Part shown: positions 1 through 9,302 of the stretch, one piece after another
Numbering within the stretch: the first letter of the stretch is position 1
Layout: each line of letters opens with the position of its first letter
Assembly: GCA_002869695.1 (NCBI GenBank)
Contig: PKUD01000131.1
Coordinates: forward strand, 1 to 41,437
Length of the DNA: 41,437 bases
Direction of reading: 5' to 3'
Source of the DNA: Desulfuromonas sp.
Lineage (GTDB): Bacteria; Desulfobacterota; Desulfuromonadia; Desulfuromonadales; Geopsychrobacteraceae
Position numbers and translations under genes: made by a program
Notes under the pieces: generated by a model
Seen by the model: the letters and a program-made list of their open reading frames with translations, nothing else
The model's database searches: none
Told to the model about the DNA's origin: nothing

Positions 1-876
<876 letters not shown>

Positions 877-897
877 TCAGGTTCTCCTCGTGGGACA

Positions 898-2046
898 TCA
901 GCTGTTGTTATCAGTCTGGGATGGTGGCTTAGGGCGATTGCGTGGCCGGCGCCGCCGCCGGCGCGGACGGTTTGATTTTCCGTCTTTCAGCTCGTCTTTG
1001 GGCGGCTGTTTTTCCTGGGCCTTCTGGTCACGGTCTTCGATCCTGCGGTCATTGCTGCGCCTCTCTTCCGGTCGGCTCGAATCGCTCCCATCGCCGGCCG
1101 GCTTGGCCGGATTTCTACGTCGTCCGTGACGGCGATTCGGTTTCTTGTCGGCGGGGGAGGCTGCATCCTTCTGCTCGGCAGCGGCCGGTTTTTTCCGCAC
1201 AGTTTTTTCCGCTGCTGGCAACTCTTTGTTGCTGGGAACCTGCTTGACTTTACCCTGGAGCTCAGAGAGCGACACCTGACGCCGCTGACCATTTTCATTG
1301 ACCGTCACCGACTGCCCGAGAATATCGACCGAGACGACCTCAGCCGGACCCGTGGGAAGTTCGATTTTCTTGCCGCTTTTCGGCAGATTTTTACGTAACT
1401 CGTTGTAGGTTTCATATTCATAGCAGAGGCAGCAGAGCAGTCGACCGCATTGTCCCGAAATTTTACTCGGATTCAGCGCCAGCCCCTGGGCCTTAGCCAT
1501 TTTTACCGAGACCGGGGCAAAGCTACGCAAGTGGGTGCAACAGCAGAGCTCCCGACCACAGACACCGAGCCCGCCAACCATCTTGGCCTCATCACGCACC
1601 CCGATCTGACGCATTTCAATCCGCGTCCGGAAATGCTGGGCCAGATCGCGAACCAACTCGCGAAAATCGATCCGGCCATCCGCCGTGAAATAGAAGACGA
1701 TTTTAGACCCGTCGAAGAGGTATTCGGCGCGGACCATTTTCATCTCCATTTTTCTTTCGTGGGCTCTGCGTTTGCAGAACTGCAGTGCTTCGTCTTCCCG
1801 CGCCGCGTTCTTTTCAGCCATTTCCAGATCAGCATCGTTCGCGAGGCGCAGCACGTTTTTCAACTTCGGTCGCGAACTGTCCGGGGCTTCTTCGCGCGGA
1901 GCGGTGACAACGGATGCCAGGGCCCGGCCACGCTCGGTCTCAACAATGACTTTATCGCCAACGGCCAGTTCCAGTTCGCAGGCATTGAAATCAAAGATTT
2001 TTCCTGCGTTTTGAAATGACACCGCGACTATTTTCAAAATATCCAT
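898..2046 (-). CDS. ricT: RicT/YaaT-like PSP1-domain protein with long basic tail
   Basis: PSP1 C-terminal domain protein of the RicT (YaaT) family. In Bacillus subtilis RicT forms an iron-sulphur complex with RicA and RicF that assists RNase Y processing and differentiation; the role in deltaproteobacteria is not settled. Residues 1-265 are the family core, with a cysteine-rich patch C163, C168-C170, C200, C205, C206 and C208 that fits metal or Fe-S binding. Residues 270-382 form a low-complexity, Lys/Arg/Pro-rich, probably disordered tail ending in an arginine run, which suggests nucleic acid contact. It sits between holB and metG on the same strand, a gene order also familiar from Firmicutes (holB near yaaT). 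The Shine-Dalgarno sequence before the ATG at 2046 is weak. Confidence 0.88.
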   Translation of the reverse strand: MDILKIVAVSFQNAGKIFDFNACELELAVGDKVIVETERGRALASVVTAPREEAPDSSRPKLKNVLRLANDADLEMAEKNAAREDEALQFCKRRAHERKMEMKMVRAEYLFDGSKIVFYFTADGRIDFRELVRDLAQHFRTRIEMRQIGVRDEAKMVGGLGVCGRELCCCTHLRSFAPVSVKMAKAQGLALNPSKISGQCGRLLCCLCYEYETYNELRKNLPKSGKKIELPTGPAEVVSVDILGQSVTVNENGQRRQVSLSELQGKVKQVPSNKELPAAEKTVRKKPAAAEQKDAASPADKKPNRRHGRRRNPAKPAGDGSDSSRPEERRSNDRRIEDRDQKAQEKQPPKDELKDGKSNRPRRRRRRPRNRPKPPSQTDNNS

Positions 2047-2077
2047 AAATGTTCTATCCCTGTTATGATGATACTGC

Positions 2078-3052
2078 TCAGGCAGCAGAGGATATTCGCA
2101 TCAGCATGACTTCCATTGCCAACTGCCGGTTGACGTTCCGGGTCAGATGCCAGCGACCTTCGCTGAGGGCCTCGAGTTTCTTCAACAGCCCGCCTACTGA
2201 TTCCCTGCGGACTTGACGGTAGAGAATCTCCCGGATGTCGAGGTTGATCAGATCATTCTCCGAGCGTCCGTGGAGCAGCAACAGCAGATCGCGAAAGAAG
2301 GCCTGATAAATTTCCAGAATTTCCGGAAGTTGTTCCTTGTCGTTCGCCAGTTCCTGGGCAAGGTCCAGCAGCGGAAATATGCTTCCGGCGGAAAGCGCGA
2401 CCAGCGATTTTATCAGTTCACGGCGGCGCTCCAGGTAGAGGGTGCGGTTGCCACCCAGGGCTTTCTTGAAACTGCCTTCGGAGAGCGCGGCCAGCACCCG
2501 GGCCTGGACCTCGTCCAACTCCAGTCTCGATTCAAGGATTTCCGCCAGACGCTGCTGTGGCAGGCGCCGAAAAGGCAACCGTTGACAGCGCGACCGGATC
2601 GTGTCGAGCAGAGTCTCCGGATGAGCCGTCAGCAGAATCATCAACGTCTTCCCCTGGGGCTCTTCGAGGGTTTTCAGCAAGGCATTGGCAGCAGCCGGAT
2701 TCAGCCACTCCGCACCATCAATCAGGCAGATCTTATATTCAGATTCCAGCGGACGCAGCGAAAGGTCTTTCTGGATCTGGCGCACCCGGTCGATTTTAAT
2801 CGTGGCCCCGTCTGCGTTGAGTTGATGCAGGTCGGGGTGAGTATTGTGATCAATCTTGCGGCACGAGGGGCAGTCTCCACAGCCTTCCCCGCTATGGCAG
2901 ACAAGAGCTCTTGCCAGCGCAAGTGCCATGAGGCGCTTGCCTATACCTTCCGGTCCTTCGAACAGGTAAGCATGGGCCAGTCGCCGGTTGCGCAGCGCCC
3001 TGCGCAATATTTCCTTCTGACGGTCATGTCCTATGATACTGGCAAATGTCAT
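2078..3052 (-). CDS. holB: DNA polymerase III delta-prime subunit
   Basis: Clamp-loader subunit of the replicative polymerase. The 324-residue protein has the AAA fold: a P-loop-like GPEGIGKR at residues 33-40, a zinc-binding cluster C58, C61, C64 (with a nearby Cys or His), the DEx-box-equivalent LIDGAEWLNPAAANALLKTLEEP around 110-132, and the SRC motif at 154-156 used to complete a neighbouring ATP site. The start codon overlaps the tmk stop as ATGA (3049-3052), so the two are translationally coupled. tmk-holB adjacency is widespread in bacteria and supports the call. The C-terminal third is the less conserved collar domain. Confidence 0.95.
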   Translation of the reverse strand: MTFASIIGHDRQKEILRRALRNRRLAHAYLFEGPEGIGKRLMALALARALVCHSGEGCGDCPSCRKIDHNTHPDLHQLNADGATIKIDRVRQIQKDLSLRPLESEYKICLIDGAEWLNPAAANALLKTLEEPQGKTLMILLTAHPETLLDTIRSRCQRLPFRRLPQQRLAEILESRLELDEVQARVLAALSEGSFKKALGGNRTLYLERRRELIKSLVALSAGSIFPLLDLAQELANDKEQLPEILEIYQAFFRDLLLLLHGRSENDLINLDIREILYRQVRRESVGGLLKKLEALSEGRWHLTRNVNRQLAMEVMLMRISSAA

Positions 3053-3699
3053 CGACTCTGTCGCTGTTGAAAGAATTGTTCTATCTGATCCAATATCTGG
3101 CGTTGGATCTCTGCCTGTGGGCGATCCGCCTTGATGACCCTGAACCGCTGAACTTCTGCGGCGGCCAAAGCCAGATAGCCGTTTCTGACTGCCTGATGGA
3201 ATGCGAAGGCCTCACGTTCAAAACGACCTTCGGTATTGTCCTGCAGGTCAACTTCCCGTTGCAGCGCTCGACCCAAACCGGTTTCTATCGGGAGGTCAAG
3301 CAGCAGGGTCAGATCGGGCCTGATCTCTTCAGAGGCCAACAGGTTCAGTTGCTTAATCAGTTCCTGATCAAGTTCACGGCCATAGCCCTGATAGGCCAGG
3401 GTCGCATCAGTAAAACGGTCACAGAGGACAATCTTGTCAGCCTTAAGTGCCGGCCGGATGACTTCACTGACATGCTGAGCGCGGGCCGCCGCATAAAGGA
3501 GGAGCTCTGCACGGGGCACCATGGCGCTGTTATCCGGATGCAGCAGTATGCCGCGAATCCGATCGGCAATTTGACATCCCCCCGGTTCCCGGGTGACAAC
3601 GACCTGATGTCCCTGGCCCCGGAGTTGTTCGTCCAAAAGCTGTATCTGGGTCGTTTTTCCGGAACCCTCTATCCCTTCGAAGGTAATAAAGCAGGCCAT
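3049..3699 (-). CDS. tmk: Thymidylate kinase
   Basis: Phosphorylates dTMP to dTDP in dTTP synthesis. The 216-residue protein starts with the P-loop FEGIEGSGKTT (residues 7-17), followed by TREPGG at 36-41 and the DRFTDATLAYQGYGR substrate segment, all diagnostic. I chose the ATG at 3697-3699 because the family begins right before the P-loop strand. In-frame starts further upstream (TTG at 3753, ATG at 3738) would add 13-18 residues without family support. It is the first gene of the leftward operon and overlaps holB by four bases. A good sigma-70 promoter lies about 85 bases upstream. Confidence 0.95.
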   Translation of the reverse strand: MACFITFEGIEGSGKTTQIQLLDEQLRGQGHQVVVTREPGGCQIADRIRGILLHPDNSAMVPRAELLLYAAARAQHVSEVIRPALKADKIVLCDRFTDATLAYQGYGRELDQELIKQLNLLASEEIRPDLTLLLDLPIETGLGRALQREVDLQDNTEGRFEREAFAFHQAVRNGYLALAAAEVQRFRVIKADRPQAEIQRQILDQIEQFFQQRQSR

Positions 3700-3784
3700 C
3701 TTGGCTCGTATCCTGTTCGTCGTAGAGAAGCCTGCCATGGTCGGGCAGTTCAAACCCTGTCAAAGTATTTTTGTTAAACATCAC

Positions 3785-3814
3785 ATTATAGGGAATCGAT
3801 CTGCAAGTAATCAA
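3785..3814 (-). promoter_or_regulatory. Sigma-70 promoter for tmk operon
   Basis: On the minus strand, TTGATT (3809-3814) is followed after 18 bases by a perfect TATAAT (3785-3790). It faces the tmk start at 3699, giving a leader of roughly 80 bases. It is divergent from the rnc promoter. Confidence 0.6.
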
Positions 3815-3873
3815 GGATAAAGGGGGCGGAGTTCTCCTGCCTGGTCCGCAAATACATATCAAAAGTAAACAAA

Positions 3874-3902
3874 TTGAACTGCTTCAAGCTTTCCGATATA
3901 CT
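3874..3902 (+). promoter_or_regulatory. Sigma-70 promoter for rnc-era-der
   Basis: TTGAAC (3874-3879), a 17-base spacer and TATACT (3897-3902) closely match the consensus and lie about 70 bases before rnc. The rest of the 272-base tmk-rnc gap shows no gene. Confidence 0.65.
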
Positions 3903-3971
3903 CCGCGGCATCTGTGGAACGGGCAGGTACTCACGGCTTTCACATCACGCACTCCAGCGCCGGAGAATTAA

Positions 3972-4697
3972 ATGGAGCAGGACAGTTTTTTTCAGGCACT
4001 TGAGCGGCAACTCGACTACCAGTTCCATGACCGGGAATTGGTGCAGCAGGCATTGACCCACAAGTCTTACAGTAATGAGCAGGTTGTCGAACCCTGTGCG
4101 CATAACGAAAGACTTGAATTCCTGGGGGACGCGGTGCTGGAACTCGCTGTCAGCCAGTGGGTATTCAGTCATTATCCGGACATCCCGGAAGGGGGGTTGA
4201 CAAGGATTCGCTCAGAGGTGGTCAGTGAAAAGGGATTGCTGCCGGTTGCCCGTCGTCTCGATCTCGGGTCCGGACTGCGTCTGGGACGCGGGGAAGAGAA
4301 GAGCGGCGGCCGGAGCAAGCCCAGCCTGCTGACCGACGCACTCGAGGCCCTGCTCGGTGCGGTTTTTTGCGATGGGGGGTATGTCGCAGCCTGTCGGACT
4401 GTTGAGCGGCTGTTTGCTGAAACCATCGAGCAGATGTCTCTCAGTCAGTATGGGACCGATCACAAAACCCGATTGCAGGAACGGCTTCAGGCCCACTTCA
4501 GTCAGTTGCCGCAGTATGAGCTTGTACAGGTGTCCGGGCCTGACCATCAACGAATTTATCGCATGGAAGTGCGTTTTAATGAAGAACTGCTTGGGTCCGG
4601 TGAGGGGTCAAGTAAGAAGCTTGCTGAGCAACGTGCTGCTGCGGCGGCGATGAATCATCCGCTGCTGAACGAAGAAAACGAGGTGACCCAAAAATGA
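3972..4697 (+). CDS. rnc: Ribonuclease III
   Basis: Double-strand-specific endoribonuclease that processes rRNA precursors and some mRNAs. The 241-residue protein carries the signature NERLEFLGDAVL at 45-56 (metal ligands E49 and D53) and the second acidic pair D122/E125 in TDALEALLGAVFCDGG. A C-terminal double-stranded RNA-binding domain spans about 160-228 and ends in the KKLAEQRAAAAAM helix. Length and domain order are normal. The stop overlaps the era start as ATGA, so rnc and era are coupled, the arrangement seen in many proteobacteria. Confidence 0.97.
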   Translation: MEQDSFFQALERQLDYQFHDRELVQQALTHKSYSNEQVVEPCAHNERLEFLGDAVLELAVSQWVFSHYPDIPEGGLTRIRSEVVSEKGLLPVARRLDLGSGLRLGRGEEKSGGRSKPSLLTDALEALLGAVFCDGGYVAACRTVERLFAETIEQMSLSQYGTDHKTRLQERLQAHFSQLPQYELVQVSGPDHQRIYRMEVRFNEELLGSGEGSSKKLAEQRAAAAAMNHPLLNEENEVTQK

Positions 4698-5593
4698 TGG
4701 AAGATGTAGAATTTCGTTCCGGATTCGTGTCGATTATCGGTCGACCGAACGTCGGCAAGTCAACATTGCTCAACCGGATGCTCGGCCAGAAGATTGCAAT
4801 CACCTCGCCAAAGCCGCAGACAACCCGTAACCGGATTCTCGGTATCCACAATTTTGCGGAAGGTCAGATCCTGTTCATCGATACCCCCGGCATTCACAAG
4901 CCGAAGGGGAAGCTGAACCGTTTCATGGTCGATCAGGCGGTTTCCGCCTGTTCCGGTATCGACCTGGTGCTGTTCCTGGTGGAGGCAGACAGCCTGCCCG
5001 GAACGGGAGACCGTTATATTCTTGACCTGCTGAAAAAGAGTGATGCCCGGGTGATTCTGGTGATCAACAAGATCGACTTGGTTGAACCGCCGCGATTACT
5101 CAGTCTGATCGAGGCATACTGTGCAGATTTCAAGTTCAGTGAAGTGGTCCCGATTTCAGCCCTGTCCGGGGACGGGGTGGAGCGCCTGCTGCATGTTGTG
5201 GAACCCTATATGCCGGTGGGTCCGCGATATTATCCGGAGGAGATGATTACCGATCAGCCTGAACGGGTTATTGTCGCTGAAATGATCCGGGAAAAAGTGA
5301 TGCGCCGGACCCATGAGGAATTGCCCTACGGGGTTGCCGTTCAGGTTGAGTCCTTTACGGAGAAACCTGACAAAAACCTGGTGGTGATCCAGGCCGTTAT
5401 CAATGTCGAACGGGACAGCCACAAGAAGATTATCGTCGGCCACCAAGGCAAGATGATAAAAACGCTGGGGCAGGATGCCCGTCGCGAAATTGAACGTTTT
5501 CTCGGGACCAGGGTGTTCCTGGAACTATTTGTCCGGGTACAGAAGGATTGGACCCAGAGCGATCGTTTCCTCCGTGAACTCGGTTACGAATAA
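4694..5593 (+). CDS. era: GTPase Era
   Basis: Ribosome-assembly GTPase that binds the 3' end of 16S rRNA during 30S maturation. The 299-residue protein shows G1 GRPNVGKS (16-23), G3 DTPG (63-66), G4 NKID (125-128) and a G5-type SALSG. A C-terminal KH domain contains the GHQG loop and the closing [19 protein letters not shown] typical of Era. The start overlaps the rnc stop by four bases. der follows 62 bases later, so all three are probably co-transcribed. Confidence 0.97.
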   Translation: MMEDVEFRSGFVSIIGRPNVGKSTLLNRMLGQKIAITSPKPQTTRNRILGIHNFAEGQILFIDTPGIHKPKGKLNRFMVDQAVSACSGIDLVLFLVEADSLPGTGDRYILDLLKKSDARVILVINKIDLVEPPRLLSLIEAYCADFKFSEVVPISALSGDGVERLLHVVEPYMPVGPRYYPEEMITDQPERVIVAEMIREKVMRRTHEELPYGVAVQVESFTEKPDKNLVVIQAVINVERDSHKKIIVGHQGKMIKTLGQDARREIERFLGTRVFLELFVRVQKDWTQSDRFLRELGYE

Positions 5594-5655
5594 GTTCTCT
5601 GCCGCCGGCTGCTGTAGAGCACGGCGGTTTTGCCATTTGTAGAAAAGAGCCTGAT

Positions 5656-6978
5656 ATGTTGCCCGTTGTTGCTATCGTAGGTCGGCCGAATGTCGGCAAA
5701 TCGACCCTGTTCAACCGGATTCTCGGCCACCGGAAGGCAATCGTTGAGGACCTGCCCGGGGTCACCCGGGACCGTAATTATGCCGAGGTGACCCGCTACG
5801 AGCGACCGTTCCTGCTGATCGATACCGGTGGTTTCGAACCGGTGACAGAGGATCGACTGCTGATGCAGATGCGTGAACAGTCGCAACTGGCAGTAGAAGA
5901 AGCCGATGTCATCATCTTTCTGATGGATGTTCGGCAGGGGTTGACGCCATCCGACCAGGATGTTGCGGAGCAGTTGCGTCGGACCAGCAAACCAGTTTTC
6001 TATGTCGTCAATAAGGTCGATGGGAACAAGCAGGAGGAATTGGCCGCTGAATTCTATGGTTTGGGTGTCGATGAGGTTCATGCCGTGTCGGCTGAACATG
6101 GCCGGGGGATAAATGGCCTTCTGGATGCGCTGATGCCGTTACTGCCCGAATCTGAAGAAGAACCAGATACCTCCGGAGAGGTCCGGTTGTCGGTGATCGG
6201 TCGCCCCAACGTGGGAAAATCCACTCTGGTCAATAAACTTCTCGGCTTTGAACGGGTTGTCGCGAACCCGACCGCAGGGACGACAAGAGACAGCATCGAT
6301 ACTCCATTTATACACAACGACAAACGCTATGTTCTGATCGACACCGCTGGGATTCGGCGCAAGGGCAAGGTCAGCCAGGCTCTGGAGAAATTCAGTGCGA
6401 TTCAGGCGCTCAAGGCGATGGACCGGTCACATGTTGTGCTGATGATTATTGACGCCGAAGAGGGGATAACCGACCAGGATTTGTCGGTTGCAGGTTATGC
6501 CTATGAAAAGGGTCGTGCGTTGATCCTGGTGGTCAATAAGTGGGATCTGCCTGAAAAAGATGAAAAGAGCATGGGACGGTATGTCGAAGAGGTTCAGCGA
6601 CGGTTTAAATACCTGCCGTTTGTCCCGGTTCTTTTTGTTTCTGCCCTGACCGGCCAACGGGTCGGGAAAATCATGCCGCTGGTAGAAGAGGTTGCTGAGG
6701 AGTTCAATCGCCGCGTGACAACGGGACTGCTGAACAAGACTCTAGAGGATGCCGTGCAGAAACATCCCCCTGCCATGGTGCGCGGTGGCCGAACCAAGCT
6801 TTATTATGCGACTCAGGCGGCAGTTCGTCCACCGACCTTTGTTATCTTCACCAATCGCCCGGACGACATACACTTCTCCTATGAACGCTATCTGCAGAAC
6901 TGTTTCCGCGATGCGTTCGGCTTCAAGGGGGCACCGATTCGGATCCGATTTAAGGGGCGCGGCAAAAAGGAGGGGTAG
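5656..6978 (+). CDS. der: GTPase Der (EngA)
   Basis: Double-GTPase required for 50S ribosomal subunit maturation. The 440-residue protein has two tandem G domains, each with a GRPNVGKS P-loop (residues 9-16 and about 182-189), DTGG/DTAG switch motifs, and NKVD/NKWD specificity motifs. A C-terminal KH-like domain ends in the [11 protein letters not shown] signature. Length is typical. It is the last recognisable gene of the rnc-era-der group; a 223-base gap separates it from the chemosensory cluster. Confidence 0.97.
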   Translation: MLPVVAIVGRPNVGKSTLFNRILGHRKAIVEDLPGVTRDRNYAEVTRYERPFLLIDTGGFEPVTEDRLLMQMREQSQLAVEEADVIIFLMDVRQGLTPSDQDVAEQLRRTSKPVFYVVNKVDGNKQEELAAEFYGLGVDEVHAVSAEHGRGINGLLDALMPLLPESEEEPDTSGEVRLSVIGRPNVGKSTLVNKLLGFERVVANPTAGTTRDSIDTPFIHNDKRYVLIDTAGIRRKGKVSQALEKFSAIQALKAMDRSHVVLMIIDAEEGITDQDLSVAGYAYEKGRALILVVNKWDLPEKDEKSMGRYVEEVQRRFKYLPFVPVLFVSALTGQRVGKIMPLVEEVAEEFNRRVTTGLLNKTLEDAVQKHPPAMVRGGRTKLYYATQAAVRPPTFVIFTNRPDDIHFSYERYLQNCFRDAFGFKGAPIRIRFKGRGKKEG

Positions 6979-7057
6979 TTATGCTCTGTCGATATTTTGA
7001 AAACACCCCTCTCTTTGCTGCTATTTAGTTTTCTGAGAACTTGTTCTTTACTGGATG

Positions 7058-7086
7058 TTGCTTCTTCGCTATATTAAAGATATTCT
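7058..7086 (+). promoter_or_regulatory. Candidate promoter of chemosensory cluster
   Basis: TTGCTT (7058-7063), a 17-base spacer and TATTCT (7081-7086) lie in an AT-rich stretch about 115 bases before the first gene of the cluster. Both hexamers are 4/6 matches, so this is tentative. The gap 6979-7201 otherwise holds only a 15-codon ORF (6981-7028) directly behind der. Confidence 0.35.
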
Positions 7087-7201
7087 AATTATTGATGCGC
7101 TGCTCGCGGCGCCGATGGCTTTATGATTTTTCGCGGTGGATGGAGTGTGAGTTCCGGTCCACCTGTGCCCTTCTCATAACAGGAACAGGAACGCAGGGTC
7201 T

Positions 7202-8869
7202 ATGGGGCTGGTTGGAAATCTCGAAGATCTGGGGCTTGGCGATATTCTGCAGATCGTCAGTCTCAGCAAGAAGTCAGGGGTCCTGTCGCTTGAAAGCGGC
7301 GGCCGCAATGGCGCCATTATGTTCCTCGAGGGGCAGGTGGTGCGGGCGACCTCCAGCCTGTTCAAGGAGCATCTCGGCGATATCCTGCAGAAATACCGGC
7401 TGACCAGTGCCGCCGAATTGGAAAAGGCTCTGTCCATTCAATCCGGTCTTGACCAGCACCTGCCGCTGGGTCAGATCCTTTCGCAACATTTCGGTGTCTC
7501 CCAGGAAAAAATAGAGGCGGCCATCAAGGCCAAGATTGAAAAGATTGTCTACAGTTTTTTTGCCTGGTCCGACGGGGTCTTTTCTTTTCATCTGGAAGAA
7601 CCTGAGAGCTTTGGTTCGGCCCGGTTGGACCCTCTTGATTTCATGCTTGAACAGGGGCTCAGTCCACAGTGGTTGGCCCTGGAAGGACGACGACTGGCCA
7701 ACGAGGGTCGGATTCTGCCCGATTGGCCCGGAGAAGAACGGATCGAGGACGAACTTGAAGAGCCTCCCGCTTCATTTGCGGTGCCGCATCGCGACGTTGA
7801 CGCGACTCCGGAAGAATCTGCCTCTTCGGCTGTTCCGGGGGATGCTCTGCTGCTGATTATTGATGATGATACAGCGACCTGTACCGCTCTGGAAAAAGCT
7901 TTTTCCAGGGCTGGATATGAGGTTGAAACCTGTCCACGAACTGCAGAGTATCTTGAAACGTGTGACCAGCTGGTTGCCAGGGGGAGACAACCTGCTCTGT
8001 TGATCGATCTGATCATGCCTCGCCTTGATGGACATGGTATTCTCGGCGGTCTTGAGGTGATGGAACTGGTCCGGCAGAAGTATCCGCAGTTGCCACTTCT
8101 GCTGATGACCGATCATCCGAGCACCGAGGCCGAGGAGAAGGCCCGCGAACAGGGCGCTCTTGCAGTGTTACAGAAACCCCGCAAAGAGGATGTCCGCGAG
8201 CCGGTCGGAATTGAGTTGCTGCGGGGACTTGTTCTCTCTGTCTCGTCCCTGTTGCATCCTGAACCGAATCGGATTGAGCAGAATTACAATCTGGGAGATG
8301 ACCTGCTGGAACTTGCCGGGCAGGAGAACACACAAGCCTCTGCATCCATCGAATCTCCCGGGCTCTATCTGCTGAAGGGGATGTTGCAGGAGCTGGCCAG
8401 CCCTCTGCTGGGTGGAGGGATTATCCTGTTGACATTGCGGTTTGCCAGTGAATTGATGAACCGGGCGGTTATTTTTGATGTGCGTGACAATTCTCTGGTC
8501 GGACTCGGACAGTTTGGCCTTGATTCAGTTACGGATCAGGCTGATGCCATGGTCCGAAAGATGCGATTGCAGGTCACCCCGGACTCAGTATTGCACCAGG
8601 TTCTCACCCGCAAAGTGGCGATAAAAGCGCAATTGGGATCCTGCGAGACCGACGTTCGTTTGCGTGACCAGTTGGGAGGTGCTGAGGCGAGTGAAAGTTT
8701 TTTCGGGCCCCTGGTCAGTGAAGGTAAGGTGGTCGCGATCCTTTATGGCGACAATCTGCCTCAGCACAAGCTGATCGGCGATGTCGATGCTTTTGAGGTG
8801 TTTCTCTCCCAGGCCGGTATGGCGATGGAAAAAGTTCTTCTGGAACGGCGCCTGAACAGTCAATCATAG
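7202..8869 (+). CDS. PATAN (DUF4388)-receiver-GAF-like signalling protein
   Basis: A three-module cytoplasmic signalling protein of 555 residues. Residues 1-155 are a DUF4388/PATAN domain (opening with the typical GLVGNLEDLGLGDILQIVS). Residues 215-340 are a response-regulator receiver with the acidic triad D221-D223, phospho-acceptor D269, T303 and K325. Residues 380-550 look like a GAF-type domain. Such PATAN proteins are common in Geobacter-like bacteria and are associated with two-component and chemosensory systems. It is the first gene of a 13-gene block, so it could be a sensor or adaptor acting with the downstream CheA. The start is the ATG at 7202, with only a weak upstream AGGG. No membrane segment is visible. 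The exact function is unknown. Confidence 0.85.
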   Translation: MGLVGNLEDLGLGDILQIVSLSKKSGVLSLESGGRNGAIMFLEGQVVRATSSLFKEHLGDILQKYRLTSAAELEKALSIQSGLDQHLPLGQILSQHFGVSQEKIEAAIKAKIEKIVYSFFAWSDGVFSFHLEEPESFGSARLDPLDFMLEQGLSPQWLALEGRRLANEGRILPDWPGEERIEDELEEPPASFAVPHRDVDATPEESASSAVPGDALLLIIDDDTATCTALEKAFSRAGYEVETCPRTAEYLETCDQLVARGRQPALLIDLIMPRLDGHGILGGLEVMELVRQKYPQLPLLLMTDHPSTEAEEKAREQGALAVLQKPRKEDVREPVGIELLRGLVLSVSSLLHPEPNRIEQNYNLGDDLLELAGQENTQASASIESPGLYLLKGMLQELASPLLGGGIILLTLRFASELMNRAVIFDVRDNSLVGLGQFGLDSVTDQADAMVRKMRLQVTPDSVLHQVLTRKVAIKAQLGSCETDVRLRDQLGGAEASESFFGPLVSEGKVVAILYGDNLPQHKLIGDVDAFEVFLSQAGMAMEKVLLERRLNSQS

Positions 8870-8924
8870 AACTGAGCTAAAGTGCTGTCTGTTTCGCAGT
8901 ACGGCATTTTCTGATGGAGATGTT

Positions 8925-9290
8925 TTGAGAAAAATTCTTGTGGCAGAGGATTCAGCGACCATGCGGGGGCTGATTGTTGCGACCCTGGAAGCCATGGACG
9001 ACTTTACCATCGTTGAAGTTGAAAACGGTTTCGAGGCGTTGCGTGTTCTGCCGCGTGAAAAGGTGGATATGGTGATTACTGATATCAATATGCCGGATAT
9101 CAATGGGCTTGAACTGGTCAAGTTTATCCGCAGTCAGCCTCAGTATAAGTCTACCCCGCTACTCATCATAAGCACCGAGGGGAGTGATAAGGACCGGGAG
9201 AAAGGTCTGGCACTTGGTGCGGACAGCTATCTTAACAAACCGTTTCAGCCGGAAGAACTGCAGAGGCTGGTCAGCCAGTTGCTGGACTAG
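8925..9290 (+). CDS. cheY: CheY-like single-domain response regulator (1)
   Basis: A 121-residue stand-alone receiver: acidic E8/D9, phospho-acceptor D53 in ITDINMPD, T84 and K105 are all in place, so it should accept phosphate from CheA. There is no output domain. Translation starts at TTG (8925) with GGAG five bases upstream; this start keeps the family's N-terminal beta strand. An out-of-frame ATG at 8920 would encode only two codons and overlaps the TTG. It lies directly before cheA (12 bases), so it is the most likely direct partner. It resembles the receiver at 19747 at the other end of the cluster. Confidence 0.93.
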   Translation: MRKILVAEDSATMRGLIVATLEAMDDFTIVEVENGFEALRVLPREKVDMVITDINMPDINGLELVKFIRSQPQYKSTPLLIISTEGSDKDREKGLALGADSYLNKPFQPEELQRLVSQLLD

Positions 9291-9302
9291 GGACAGAACA
9301 CC

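Noticed and set aside
2213-3777. Long plus-strand frames opposite holB and tmk
   Set aside because: They are antisense to clear holB and tmk genes and encode no known fold.
7900-8900. Possible frameshift between receiver and GAF regions of the first che gene
   Set aside because: The frame is continuous for 555 codons and domains follow in a sensible order.
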